Positions 35,821 to 43,782 of a stretch of DNA of 64,000 bases are shown here, one piece after another (the stretch's first letter is position 1; every line of letters starts with the position of its first letter). The stretch is from an uncultured Eubacterium sp. (lineage in GTDB: Bacteria; Bacillota; Clostridia; Peptostreptococcales; Anaerovoracaceae). The translations under genes were made by a program, and so were the position numbers. The stretch spans positions 1 to 64,000 of the forward strand of contig UQRM01000003.1 of the NCBI GenBank assembly GCA_900543485.1, read 5' to 3'. The notes beneath the pieces are model-generated. The model was not told the DNA's origin and did not search any database. It saw nothing but the letters and a program-made list of their open reading frames with translations.

Positions 35821-38556
35821 ATGGGGAAAGGACCTGAAAACAACGAAAACAATGGAAAGAGAAAGGCGGCCCGGCCGCCGGAACATATATGTATCGGTCT
35901 TGTGGCCCACGTCGATGCGGGAAAGACCACGCTGTCGGAGGCGCTGCTTTACAGGACGGGGAGCATTAGGAAGTGGGGACGGGTGGATCACGGGGACGCG
36001 TTTTTGGATACGGACCGGCAGGAGAAGGAGCGGGGAATCACCATCTTTTCCAAGGAAGCGGAGCTGAAATACGGCATTACTGTCTTTACGCTGCTGGACA
36101 CGCCGGGACATGTGGATTTTTCCGCGGAAATGGAGCGGACGCTCCAGGTGCTGGACTACGCCGTGCTGGTGATAAACGGCAGGGAAGGCGTCCAGGGCCA
36201 TACAGCTACGCTGTGGAAGCTGGCGGAAAAGTACGGGATCCCGTTGTTCATCTTCATCAACAAAACGGACCTGGAAGGTGTGAAGAGAGACGATGTGATG
36301 GATGAGCTTAGGGAAAGGCTGGACCAGAGATGTGTCGCCTTTGATATAGACCATGACGGCCAATGGATGGAACAGGCGGCCATGTGCGACGAAGCGCTGC
36401 TGGAGGAGCTGCTTGACACTGGAACCATAGCGGATGACAGTCTCAGAGGAGCCATCGCAGAGAGAAAGATTTTCCCCTGCTACTTCGGTTCGGCACTGAA
36501 GCTGGAGGGGATAGACGGACTCCTTGAAGGGCTGTCCGGATATTCGATGGAAAAGCAGTACGGCAGCGATTTCGGCGTAAGGATCTATAAGATATCCAGG
36601 GACGAAAAGGGGGCGCGGCTGACCCATATGAAAATAACAGGTGGTACGCTGCGAGTAAAGGATGAGATTGGCCGTGAGAAGGTGGAGCAGATACGCATCT
36701 ATTCGGGAGGAAAGTTCCGAAGTGTGGATGAGGCGAAAAGCGGAGATGTGTGCGCTGTGACAGGACTGAAAACTACCTATGCAGGTCAGGGTCTGGGGGC
36801 TGAACGGGACGCGGGAGAGCCGGTGCTGGAATCGGTGCTGACCTACAAGGTAGAGCTCCCAGGCGGCGTGGATGCTCACAGGGCGCTGGAAATGCTGAAG
36901 CTGCTTGAGGAGGAAGATCCTCAGCTGAAGGTGGTCTGGAACGGTCAGCTGCAGGAGATACATATGCAGCTGATGGGCCAGGTGCAGATCGAGATACTGA
37001 GGAATATCATAGCTGACAGGTTTGGCTTCGATGTGGAGTTCGGCCAGGGAGCCATTGCTTACAAGGAGACTATAGCAGCGCCTGTTTTTGGCGCGGGACA
37101 TTTCGAGCCGCTGCGCCACTATGCCGAGGTCCATCTGCTGCTGGAACCGGCGCCGAGAGGAAGCGGGCTCACGTTAGATACCAGATGCAGCGAAGACGTA
37201 TTGGACAGGAACTGGCAGCGGCTCATTCTGACACATCTGGCGGAGCGGGAGCACCCGGGAGCCCTGACAGGCTCGCCCATAACCGATATGAAGATAACAT
37301 TGCTTGCAGGCCGCAGTCACCTGAAGCATACGGAAGGCGGCGATTTCAGACAGGCCACCTACAGAGCGCTGCGGCAGGGGCTGAGAAAAGCAGAAAGTAT
37401 ACTGCTGGAGCCGTGGTATGAGTTCAGGCTGGAAGTGCCTCAAGGCTCGGCAGGCAGAGCCATGGGAGATATACAGCGGATGAACGGAGCTCTGGAAGAG
37501 CCGGAGACGGCGGGAGAAAACGTGGTGCTGTCGGGGCGTGCTCCCGTATCGGAAATGAAGGATTACGGGATCGAGGTGGCATCCTATACGAAAGGATACG
37601 GTCACCTGTCTTGTTCCCTCTGGGGATACGAGCAGTGTCACCGTCAGGAAGAAGTGGTAGAAGAAATAGGCTACGATATCGACGGTGATGTGGAAAACAC
37701 GGCTGATTCGGTTTTCTGCACCCATGGTGCGGGTGTCGTCGTAAAGTGGGATGAAGCCGATGAAATGATGCATATGCAGGGAACATGGGGTATGGGAAGT
37801 ACGGAAATGGAAAGCCGGGATCCGGAGAGTCGAAAAGGGCTCCGGACAGCAGACGGACTCGCGAGGAGCAGCGCCGAAGGGAGAAACGCCGGCCATAGCG
37901 AAAGCACAGGCAAAACCGGTTCGACAAAGAAAAAAGACCTCACGGAAGAGGAGGAACTGGAGCGCATTTTCGAGATGACGTACGGCAAGAGAAAGGAACG
38001 GCGTATCATCCCTAAACGTGAGATTTCCCATTCAGAAAACAAGACGAAGATAAAGCCATCGGTAGTGAAGGAAGAATATCTGCTGGTAGACGGATACAAC
38101 ATAATCTTCGCCTGGGACGATTTGAAGGCGCTGGCGAAGATAAACATGGATTCGGCCAGACAAGCTCTCATCGAGATATTGGAAAATTATCAGGGCTACA
38201 GAAAGTGTCATGTAATAGCCGTTTTCGACGCATATAGGGTAAAGGGCGGTGAAAGACGTCAGGAGAAGCACGGCAGCGTAGACGTAGTCTATACCCGCGA
38301 AGCGGAGACTGCCGACATGTACATAGAAAAGACGGCGCATGCCAAAAGCAGGGATTTCCATGTCCGTGTAGCTACGTCCGACAGGCTGGAACAGCTGATA
38401 ATCACCGGCAGCGGAGCATTCAAGGTATCAGCTGACGAGTTCAGAGCTGAGGTGCAGCAGGCTGATACGGAGATATCGAAGCTGATAGAGGCTCACAATC
38501 TCAGAAACAGACAGCAAGGCGGTAGCAGGATAGTGATACCGGGGAAGAGCGAATGA
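35821..38556 (+). CDS. Tet(M)-like translational GTPase fused to a YacP/Rae1-type NYN nuclease
   Basis: A 911-residue protein. Residues 22-650 follow EF-G/Tet(M): G1 AHVDAGKTTL (29-38), G2 RGIT (71-74), G3 DTPGHVDF (93-100), G4 NKTD (147-150), then domains II-V up to DSVFCTHGAGVVVKW. After a polar, charged linker (about 660-745) comes an NYN/PIN-like domain (about 752-905) with LLVDGYNII, VIAVFDAYR, ETADMYIEK and VATSD, the acidic set of YacP. YacP (Rae1) of Bacillus cuts mRNA in the ribosomal A site, and Tet(M) also binds the A-site region, so the fusion suggests GTPase-guided cleavage on ribosomes. It is probably not a tetracycline-resistance gene. The ribosome site is weak (GAAGGGGG). Confidence 0.88.
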   Translation: MGKGPENNENNGKRKAARPPEHICIGLVAHVDAGKTTLSEALLYRTGSIRKWGRVDHGDAFLDTDRQEKERGITIFSKEAELKYGITVFTLLDTPGHVDFSAEMERTLQVLDYAVLVINGREGVQGHTATLWKLAEKYGIPLFIFINKTDLEGVKRDDVMDELRERLDQRCVAFDIDHDGQWMEQAAMCDEALLEELLDTGTIADDSLRGAIAERKIFPCYFGSALKLEGIDGLLEGLSGYSMEKQYGSDFGVRIYKISRDEKGARLTHMKITGGTLRVKDEIGREKVEQIRIYSGGKFRSVDEAKSGDVCAVTGLKTTYAGQGLGAERDAGEPVLESVLTYKVELPGGVDAHRALEMLKLLEEEDPQLKVVWNGQLQEIHMQLMGQVQIEILRNIIADRFGFDVEFGQGAIAYKETIAAPVFGAGHFEPLRHYAEVHLLLEPAPRGSGLTLDTRCSEDVLDRNWQRLILTHLAEREHPGALTGSPITDMKITLLAGRSHLKHTEGGDFRQATYRALRQGLRKAESILLEPWYEFRLEVPQGSAGRAMGDIQRMNGALEEPETAGENVVLSGRAPVSEMKDYGIEVASYTKGYGHLSCSLWGYEQCHRQEEVVEEIGYDIDGDVENTADSVFCTHGAGVVVKWDEADEMMHMQGTWGMGSTEMESRDPESRKGLRTADGLARSSAEGRNAGHSESTGKTGSTKKKDLTEEEELERIFEMTYGKRKERRIIPKREISHSENKTKIKPSVVKEEYLLVDGYNIIFAWDDLKALAKINMDSARQALIEILENYQGYRKCHVIAVFDAYRVKGGERRQEKHGSVDVVYTREAETADMYIEKTAHAKSRDFHVRVATSDRLEQLIITGSGAFKVSADEFRAEVQQADTEISKLIEAHNLRNRQQGGSRIVIPGKSE

Positions 38557-38599
38557 GATGACAAAAGCGTGGAGAGGAATCGGGAAAGGAGGGATTGGG

Positions 38600-38812
38600 A
38601 TGACCGAAAGAAAAAACAGGGGCAGAGCGATCATCTTTATACCGATAATACTGTTGATGTTGGCCGTCATCGCATTGGCATTTCCGATCGTACTGTATAT
38701 CGATGGGGAGATATGGGGATTTTCGCAGATGGCAGCGATAAGCCTGTCGGCAGGTGCGGTGATGATCCTGATAGCGGTGATGAGGATAGTCAGAGTGCGG
38801 CGCGGCAGGTGA
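38600..38812 (+). CDS. Small two-helix membrane protein
   Basis: About 70 residues, with two hydrophobic segments (IIFIPIILLMLAVIALAFPI near 10-29 and a second near 44-62) and basic ends (MTERKNRGR; RVRRGR). ATG at 38600 follows AAAGGAGGGA by six bases; the upstream ATG at 38558 has no site. No family recognised. It lies between the GTPase-nuclease fusion and alkD in the same direction and may be co-transcribed with both. Confidence 0.6.
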   Translation: MTERKNRGRAIIFIPIILLMLAVIALAFPIVLYIDGEIWGFSQMAAISLSAGAVMILIAVMRIVRVRRGR

Positions 38813-38870
38813 CTGAATGGTGTGGAGCGCGATGAGACTAGGCAGAAAGATCGTGATAGGAGGCAGACAG

Positions 38871-39530
38871 ATGGATAAGTATCTGGAAATAAAGGAGCGG
38901 TTCGAAGGGGTCAAGGATGGGGAAAAGGCTGTCCAGATGGCCAAATACATGCGGAACAAATTTGCTTTTTACGGTATATCGACGCCGGAGCGGAAGAAGC
39001 TTTACCAGGACATCATCAAATCGGAGAAAAAGAGCGGTGTGGTGGACTGGGGGCTTCTGGACAGGTGCTATGAAGATGAGCACCGGGAATTCCAGTATTT
39101 CGTCTGCGACTATCTTCTGGCTATGGAGCAGTACCTGACATATGAGGATATCCCGGCTGTGCGGAAGTATATCGAAACCAGACCGTGGTGGGATACCATA
39201 GATTTTCTCGACAAAGTGGTAGGCGACATAGGACTGAAGGACGACCGGGTAAGGGATCTGATGCTGGAATGGTCAAAAGATGGGAACTTCTGGGTCAGGC
39301 GGATAGCCATAGATCACCAATTGGGAAGAAAGGAAAGGACGGACAGGCAGTTGCTGGAAGCAATAATCGTCAACAATTTAGGCAGCGACGAGTTCTTCAT
39401 AAACAAGGCTATCGGCTGGAGCCTCCGGGAGTACTCCAAGACAGACCCGGACTGGGTGAGGGCTTTCCTGGAAAAGTATGGGCCGCGGATGAGCAAGCTG
39501 AGCGTACGGGAAGCGGGGAAATACGTTTAA
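38871..39530 (+). CDS. alkD: DNA alkylation repair protein, AlkD-like
   Basis: A 219-residue all-helical HEAT-repeat protein of the AlkD family of 3-/7-alkylpurine DNA glycosylases. YMRNKFAFYGISTPERKKLY (about 25-44), REFQYFVCDYLLA, RPWWDTIDFLDKVVGDIGL (about 104-122, with the catalytic aspartate region) and WVRRIAIDHQLGRK are typical. ATG at 38871 follows GGAGG by eight bases. It repairs alkylated bases without flipping them. Confidence 0.88.
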   Translation: MDKYLEIKERFEGVKDGEKAVQMAKYMRNKFAFYGISTPERKKLYQDIIKSEKKSGVVDWGLLDRCYEDEHREFQYFVCDYLLAMEQYLTYEDIPAVRKYIETRPWWDTIDFLDKVVGDIGLKDDRVRDLMLEWSKDGNFWVRRIAIDHQLGRKERTDRQLLEAIIVNNLGSDEFFINKAIGWSLREYSKTDPDWVRAFLEKYGPRMSKLSVREAGKYV

Positions 39531-39555
39531 GAGATTTTCGATGTGAAGCACCGTG

Positions 39556-39810
39556 CATTTGCCAATAGACGATGATAATAACGGGTTTTAGGCATAAATC
39601 ACACCATTTCATGAGCTGTCACTACAGCGATATGCTAAAACGCAAGATTTTGTCGATGTTATTGGCATTTTTTCGTTGAATTATCATCGATTCTATGCCA
39701 AAAATATCGTTGGTTTTCTGTGCTTTTGGCATTTCCCTTTCGCGATCGTGGTTGCTGAATGGCGATTTATACTAAATACCGGCCTGTGACAGGTTCTTTT
39801 GGCATTTGGC
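39556..39810. repeat. Dispersed TTTTGGCATTT / ATGCCAAAA motif array
   Basis: In the 571-bp spacer after alkD, TTATTGGCATTTTTT (about 39659), TTTTGGCATTT (39724-39734) and TTTTGGCATTT (39797-39807) alternate with inverse arms GCCAAT (39561), TTAGGCATAAA (39588) and TATGCCAAAAAT (39694-39705). The layout of arms in both orientations resembles the 27.7-28.1 kb array but with a different core. No gene is supported here. Confidence 0.5.
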
Positions 39811-39857
39811 ACTAGCGTTGGAATGGAGAAGGCCGGTGATCATATCAATAATGAGAG

Positions 39858-39905
39858 CTGCGCGTCGGCAGAAAGAAGTCTACCGATGCGCAGTCGTATT
39901 TTTTG
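39858..39905 (+). terminator. Strong hairpin with T-run in the alkD-Tad spacer
   Basis: CTGCGCGTCGG (39858-39868) pairs with CCGATGCGCAG (39883-39893) over 11 bp, followed by a T-rich tail with six T. It insulates the Tad operon from upstream transcription. Confidence 0.75.
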
Positions 39906-40017
39906 TCGTATTTTAAGCTGATTGAGAGAACGGGCGCTTGCTGCTCCAGTCCCAGCGCTTCGATGACATCTGCATGCCCGGAGGCAGGGAATGCCCTTTG
40001 AGCAGCGATTTGAGGGC

Positions 40018-40036
40018 TTTGTCGAAATTTGTCGAA
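40018..40036. promoter_or_regulatory. Direct repeat next to the Tad promoter
   Basis: TTTGTCGAA at 40018-40026 and 40028-40036, a 10-bp period placing both on the same DNA face just upstream of the -35 element. Possible activator site. Confidence 0.45.
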
Positions 40037-40045
40037 TAAAAGCAG

Positions 40046-40074
40046 TTGTAAAAAAATTACATTCGTGATATCAT
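40046..40074 (+). promoter_or_regulatory. Promoter of the Tad operon
   Basis: TTGTAA (40046-40051), 17-bp spacer, TATCAT (40069-40074), 27 bp before cpaF. Confidence 0.65.
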
Positions 40075-40101
40075 ACGATTGAAAGGAAAAATATAGTAAA
40101 T

Positions 40102-41355
40102 ATGGAAAAATATAATACAAAACCAGGGGATGGACAGAAGCTGAAGGAAAATCGATATTCGCCGGAAGAGATAAAAGAATATCTGTCAGAAGTCAGGCTG
40201 ATAATAACTGATTCGGAAGGAACCATGGGCGATGAGAAAGCGTTGGAAGCTATAGAAAAATTCGTGTTTTCCATAGAAAAGTCAGGAAGCTGCAGCTATC
40301 GGGAAAATATGAGGTTGATAGAACGGCTTTTCCTTTCTTTGCGGCGGGAGATGGATATACTGCAACCCTATGTCGAGGACAGATCTATTTCAGAAATCAT
40401 GGTGAATGGAAAAGATCACATTTTTATCGAGAGAAATGGTATTCCGGAAAGGGTACCGCTTTCGTTCGACAGTATTGAGGATCTGGAGGAACTGATAAGG
40501 CGTGTGGCCGCCAGAGTACACCGGGAAATAAATGAGCTTAACCCTATCGTGGATGCCAGGCTTTCAGATGGTTCCAGAGTCAACGCCATATATAGGAACA
40601 TCGCTCTCAATGGGCCTATATTGACTATAAGGAAATTCCCCGAAAAAGTGATGGAGATGGAGGATCTGCTGAAAGCAGGATCCATTACCGGAGAAGAAGC
40701 TGATTTCATGAAGATGATGGTGGCATCAGGATACAATTGTTTTATCTGCGGTGGGACATCGTCAGGTAAGACTACGATGCTCAATGTGCTTTCCGGATTT
40801 ATCCCGGAGCATGAGAGGGTAGTGGTCATAGAGGATTCGGCGGAACTGCAGATAGAACAGGTGGAAAATATAGTGCGGCTGGAATGCCGCAGCGCCAATG
40901 TTCAGGGAAAGGGCGGAGTGGACATGGCGCAGTTGGTGAAGGCAAGCCTGAGACTGAGGCCGGACAGGATCGTCGTAGGAGAGGTGAGAGGAAGGGAAGT
41001 GATGGATATGATACAGGCTATGAATACAGGTCATGACGGAAGCATGAGTACGGGGCACGCCAACAGTATAGAAGGCATGCTGAAACGGCTCGAGGCCATG
41101 TTCATGCAGGCAGCGGATTTCCCGGTGGAAGCCATAAGGAACCAGATAACTGAAGGCATAGATATTATGGTCCACATGTGCAGGATGCGCGATGGAAGCA
41201 GGAAGGTGACTGAAATCGCGGAAATCGCCGGCATGGAAGGTGGAAATATCACGATGAATCCTCTGTTCAGGCAGGGCGCGCGCGTCGAAGGCAGCAGACT
41301 CATCCATCGGGAGAAGATGACCCTGGCGGGATATGGAGACGAATATTTCGCGTGA
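40102..41355 (+). CDS. cpaF: CpaF/TadA secretion ATPase
   Basis: A 417-residue hexameric pilus ATPase. An N-terminal domain (about 1-130) precedes the conserved ISEIMVNGKDHIFIERNG. The P-loop GGTSSGKTTMLN is at about 219-230, the Asp box ERVVVIEDSAELQI near 240-253, Walker B region RLRPDRIVVGEVRGREVMDM near 289-308 and the His box THDGS-like NTGHDGSMSTGHANS. It powers assembly of Flp/Tad-type pili through the TadB/TadC platform. The ribosome site is AAAGGA. First gene of the cluster 40.1-46.3 kb. Confidence 0.92.
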   Translation: MEKYNTKPGDGQKLKENRYSPEEIKEYLSEVRLIITDSEGTMGDEKALEAIEKFVFSIEKSGSCSYRENMRLIERLFLSLRREMDILQPYVEDRSISEIMVNGKDHIFIERNGIPERVPLSFDSIEDLEELIRRVAARVHREINELNPIVDARLSDGSRVNAIYRNIALNGPILTIRKFPEKVMEMEDLLKAGSITGEEADFMKMMVASGYNCFICGGTSSGKTTMLNVLSGFIPEHERVVVIEDSAELQIEQVENIVRLECRSANVQGKGGVDMAQLVKASLRLRPDRIVVGEVRGREVMDMIQAMNTGHDGSMSTGHANSIEGMLKRLEAMFMQAADFPVEAIRNQITEGIDIMVHMCRMRDGSRKVTEIAEIAGMEGGNITMNPLFRQGARVEGSRLIHREKMTLAGYGDEYFA

Positions 41356-41372
41356 ATCGGGAGGTATGAAAT

Positions 41373-42119
41373 GTGATAAAGGATTATTCGGTATATGAGA
41401 TGTCAGTGAGAGAAAAGGCCATATTCTGTTTTTTCGGATATGTGGCTATTGCGGCAGCCGTTCATCTGTTTTACAACAGCATATTCCTTTCTCTCCTGTC
41501 AGGTCTGTCGGTAGTCAAACTGGTGCCGTATGGAGAGAAGAAGCTGGCGGACAGGAGGATGAATGTGCTGAACGGTCAATTCAAGGATATGCTGTACGCG
41601 TTATCTTCTTCCGTCGCGTCGGGAAGACAGATGGGAGAGGCGCTGATAGAGGCGGAGGAAGAATTATCGGCCATGTATGGCAAAGATGAACTGATAATGA
41701 AGGAATTGAGACATATGAGGATAAGTATGATACAGAACAAGGAGAGCGATAAAACGTTGTTGAAGGATTTCGCGGCCAGGAGCAAAAATGAAGACATAAA
41801 TGATTTTGTCAATGTGTATGTCATATGCCGTAGTATGGGTGGCGATCTGGAAAGGATAATTACCCATACCACGGAAATACTGACCGATAAGATGGCCATA
41901 GATAGGGAGATCAGGGCCTTGACTGCTCAGAAGAAGGTCGAGGGAAGGATAATATCGCTGATGCCGTTCCTGATGCTCCTGATGATGAATCTGTTTTCAT
42001 ATTCATATGTGGAGCCGCTATATACCACGGCGGCAGGGAGGATACTTATGACGGCGGCATTGGCGGCCACAGTCTGGGGCATATATCTGATGGAAAAGAT
42101 ATCTGACGTACAAATCTGA
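41373..42119 (+). CDS. TadB-like pilus platform protein (type II secretion F domain)
   Basis: A 248-residue inner-membrane protein with an N-terminal pair of segments (about 15-50), a cytoplasmic F domain (KDMLYALSSSVASGRQMGEA; VNVYVICRSMGGDLERIITH) and two C-terminal segments (about 194-240). GTG at 41373 follows GGGAGG by eight bases; an ATG eight bases upstream runs out of frame into a stop. It forms, with the next gene, the membrane platform for the CpaF motor. Confidence 0.85.
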   Translation: MIKDYSVYEMSVREKAIFCFFGYVAIAAAVHLFYNSIFLSLLSGLSVVKLVPYGEKKLADRRMNVLNGQFKDMLYALSSSVASGRQMGEALIEAEEELSAMYGKDELIMKELRHMRISMIQNKESDKTLLKDFAARSKNEDINDFVNVYVICRSMGGDLERIITHTTEILTDKMAIDREIRALTAQKKVEGRIISLMPFLMLLMMNLFSYSYVEPLYTTAAGRILMTAALAATVWGIYLMEKISDVQI

Positions 42120-42129
42120 AGGAACAGCC

Positions 42130-43161
42130 ATGAAAATAAAAGGAGAGAAAAAGATCGCAACGAAGGAGTCGGCTGACAGGAACGCGAGAAAGAAGATGAA
42201 GCTGGTGCTGGCAGCAGGATTGATGCTGGTTATAGTTGATCTGGCGATGACATTTTCGGCGCCGGGAATATCGATGGAAAAAGCTGGCCACGATCTTTAT
42301 ATAACACGGCCTTCGGCCGGGGAGGAAGCCGGGCATCTGTCACTGAAGGCTCGGGTATCTGGAAGCAATGGGGCAGTTGAAGAAAAGATGGATGTTACTG
42401 TGGAGCCTTACAGCAATGAAAGCCAAAGGGAGCTTGCAGAGAATCCGGGCGAAGAAAAAGCACTGACTGAGGAAGAGCGTGAAGAGGAAATCAGGAAGTC
42501 GTTGAGGGATACGGTGTCCGGGCTGAACAATGATACGGAAAAGATGAAGGTGAAGTTGCCGGGATCTTTGGAGACAGGAGAAAGAATAGTCTGGGAAGCC
42601 GGGAGGGAAAGGAACTCTGATATTTGGTCCACACTTGCTCTTACGGGGGTCATCATCTTCATTATATATAAGAACAGGTTTGCTGTACTGGAACGGCAGC
42701 GAAAGGAAAATCGTCAGTCGGTGATGAGACAATTGCCTGAATTCGTCAACAGACTGGTTCTGCTGCTGAACGCGGGGCTGGTGTTGAGCAATGCTTTTGA
42801 ACGTTCAGTGGAGGAGTCCTTTGCAGACCGGGATGAAGATTATTTTTACGGAAAATTGCGGGAGATATACATTACATGTAAAAATGCCAATGGCTCCATG
42901 CACCTGGAATTCAGGCGGATGGCAAAGGAGAGCGGGATAAGGGAGCTGATGAGAGTTTCCAATATAATCAGTGATAATATCAAAAAAGGGGTGGAGCTGA
43001 CGGGAAAACTCCAGGCGGAAAGCGAGATGCTGTGGCTGGAGAGGAAGAAGAGCTGTGAGGAACGGGGAAGGCTGGCTGAGACGAAGCTGACGCTGCCTCT
43101 TATGATATTCCTCATGGTGTTGATGATAATAACGGTAGCTCCGGCGCTGCTGGAGCTTTGA
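42130..43161 (+). CDS. TadC-like platform protein with an added N-terminal external domain
   Basis: A 343-residue protein. The C-terminal part (about 185-343) is the F domain, with MRQLPEFVNRLVLLLNAGLV (about 199-218) and closing membrane segments. Unusually, residues 24-44 form a membrane segment followed by about 115 acidic residues (45-157) and a second segment (about 160-178) before the F domain. This middle region is probably outside the membrane and contains a Glu-rich helical stretch (EEREEEIRKSLRD). Only ten bases separate it from tadB. Confidence 0.78.
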   Translation: MKIKGEKKIATKESADRNARKKMKLVLAAGLMLVIVDLAMTFSAPGISMEKAGHDLYITRPSAGEEAGHLSLKARVSGSNGAVEEKMDVTVEPYSNESQRELAENPGEEKALTEEEREEEIRKSLRDTVSGLNNDTEKMKVKLPGSLETGERIVWEAGRERNSDIWSTLALTGVIIFIIYKNRFAVLERQRKENRQSVMRQLPEFVNRLVLLLNAGLVLSNAFERSVEESFADRDEDYFYGKLREIYITCKNANGSMHLEFRRMAKESGIRELMRVSNIISDNIKKGVELTGKLQAESEMLWLERKKSCEERGRLAETKLTLPLMIFLMVLMIITVAPALLEL

Positions 43162-43196
43162 AGAAAGGAAGACAGTGCGAAAGGAAGGTGAAAGAT

Positions 43197-43352
43197 ATGT
43201 TCAAGAGAGTGAGATTCAGGAGCAAGAAGGGAATGGAATTGGTGCAGGTGGCAATACTCGTCGCTCTGGCAGTAGCGCTGGGACTCATATTTAAGACAGA
43301 AATCACTGATTTTGTCAACAAGACCTTTGAAGGCCTGAGCGACTTCAACTGA
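43197..43352 (+). CDS. Flp-type type IVb pilin
   Basis: A 51-residue prepilin: short basic leader MFKRVRFRSKKG, processing site G/MELVQVA with glutamate at +2, and one hydrophobic helix (AILVALAVALGLIF). This is the Flp1 arrangement. ATG at 43197 follows AAGGTG. A longer reading from 43158 would overlap the tadC end. It is the probable major subunit. No prepilin peptidase gene is visible in the window. Confidence 0.8.
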   Translation: MFKRVRFRSKKGMELVQVAILVALAVALGLIFKTEITDFVNKTFEGLSDFN

Positions 43353-43365
43353 TGTGAGAAAAACG

Positions 43366-43782
43366 ATGCGCGTAAAAATCAGTAACAATAAAAGGGGTAG
43401 TTACATAGTAGAGGCGGCTATCGTGCTTCCCATGGTGATCCTGTCGGTCATAACAGTTGTATTGATAGTGATGTTTTTCTACAGCCAGGTGACGGAACAG
43501 AGCAGGATGCACATAACGCTGAGAGGTGAAGCAGGAGCCGCCACAGGCAGGACTTCTTATACGGAGGGAGGCCCGACGAAGGGGGACTTCGACGGAGAAA
43601 TATATGTAGACGAAGGACTGGTGGAATGCCGTGCATATGGGAAAAAGTATCTGATGATGGAAGAAAGAGGGCTGCTGAGCGAGAAAAAGGCATTCATTGT
43701 CGAAGGAAGCTGGACAGCAATTGACGGTCCGGGATATGTGAGGTATATGGATTTTGTAAAGGAACGCGGTAATGAAAAGTAA
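43366..43782 (+). CDS. TadE-like pseudopilin
   Basis: A 138-residue TadE-family protein. A short basic leader is followed by RGSYIVEAAIVLPMVILSVI, the TadE motif with the +5-type glutamate and a single membrane helix; the remainder (about 50-138) is an external domain. ATG at 43366 is chosen over GTG at 43354, though neither has a good ribosome site, so it is probably translated by coupling to the pilin gene 13 bp upstream. It overlaps the next gene by 11 bp. Confidence 0.75.
   Translation: MRVKISNNKRGSYIVEAAIVLPMVILSVITVVLIVMFFYSQVTEQSRMHITLRGEAGAATGRTSYTEGGPTKGDFDGEIYVDEGLVECRAYGKKYLMMEERGLLSEKKAFIVEGSWTAIDGPGYVRYMDFVKERGNEK

Noticed and set aside
35782..37134. 450-residue minus-strand frame opposite the GTPase gene
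   Set aside because: Entirely antisense to conserved GTPase codons, His/Gln/Leu-rich composition, no family features.
35821..38556. Tetracycline resistance gene tet(M)
   Set aside because: The GTPase half is only tet(M)-like, carries an extra nuclease domain and sits in a chromosomal context without transfer genes; resistance is not supported.
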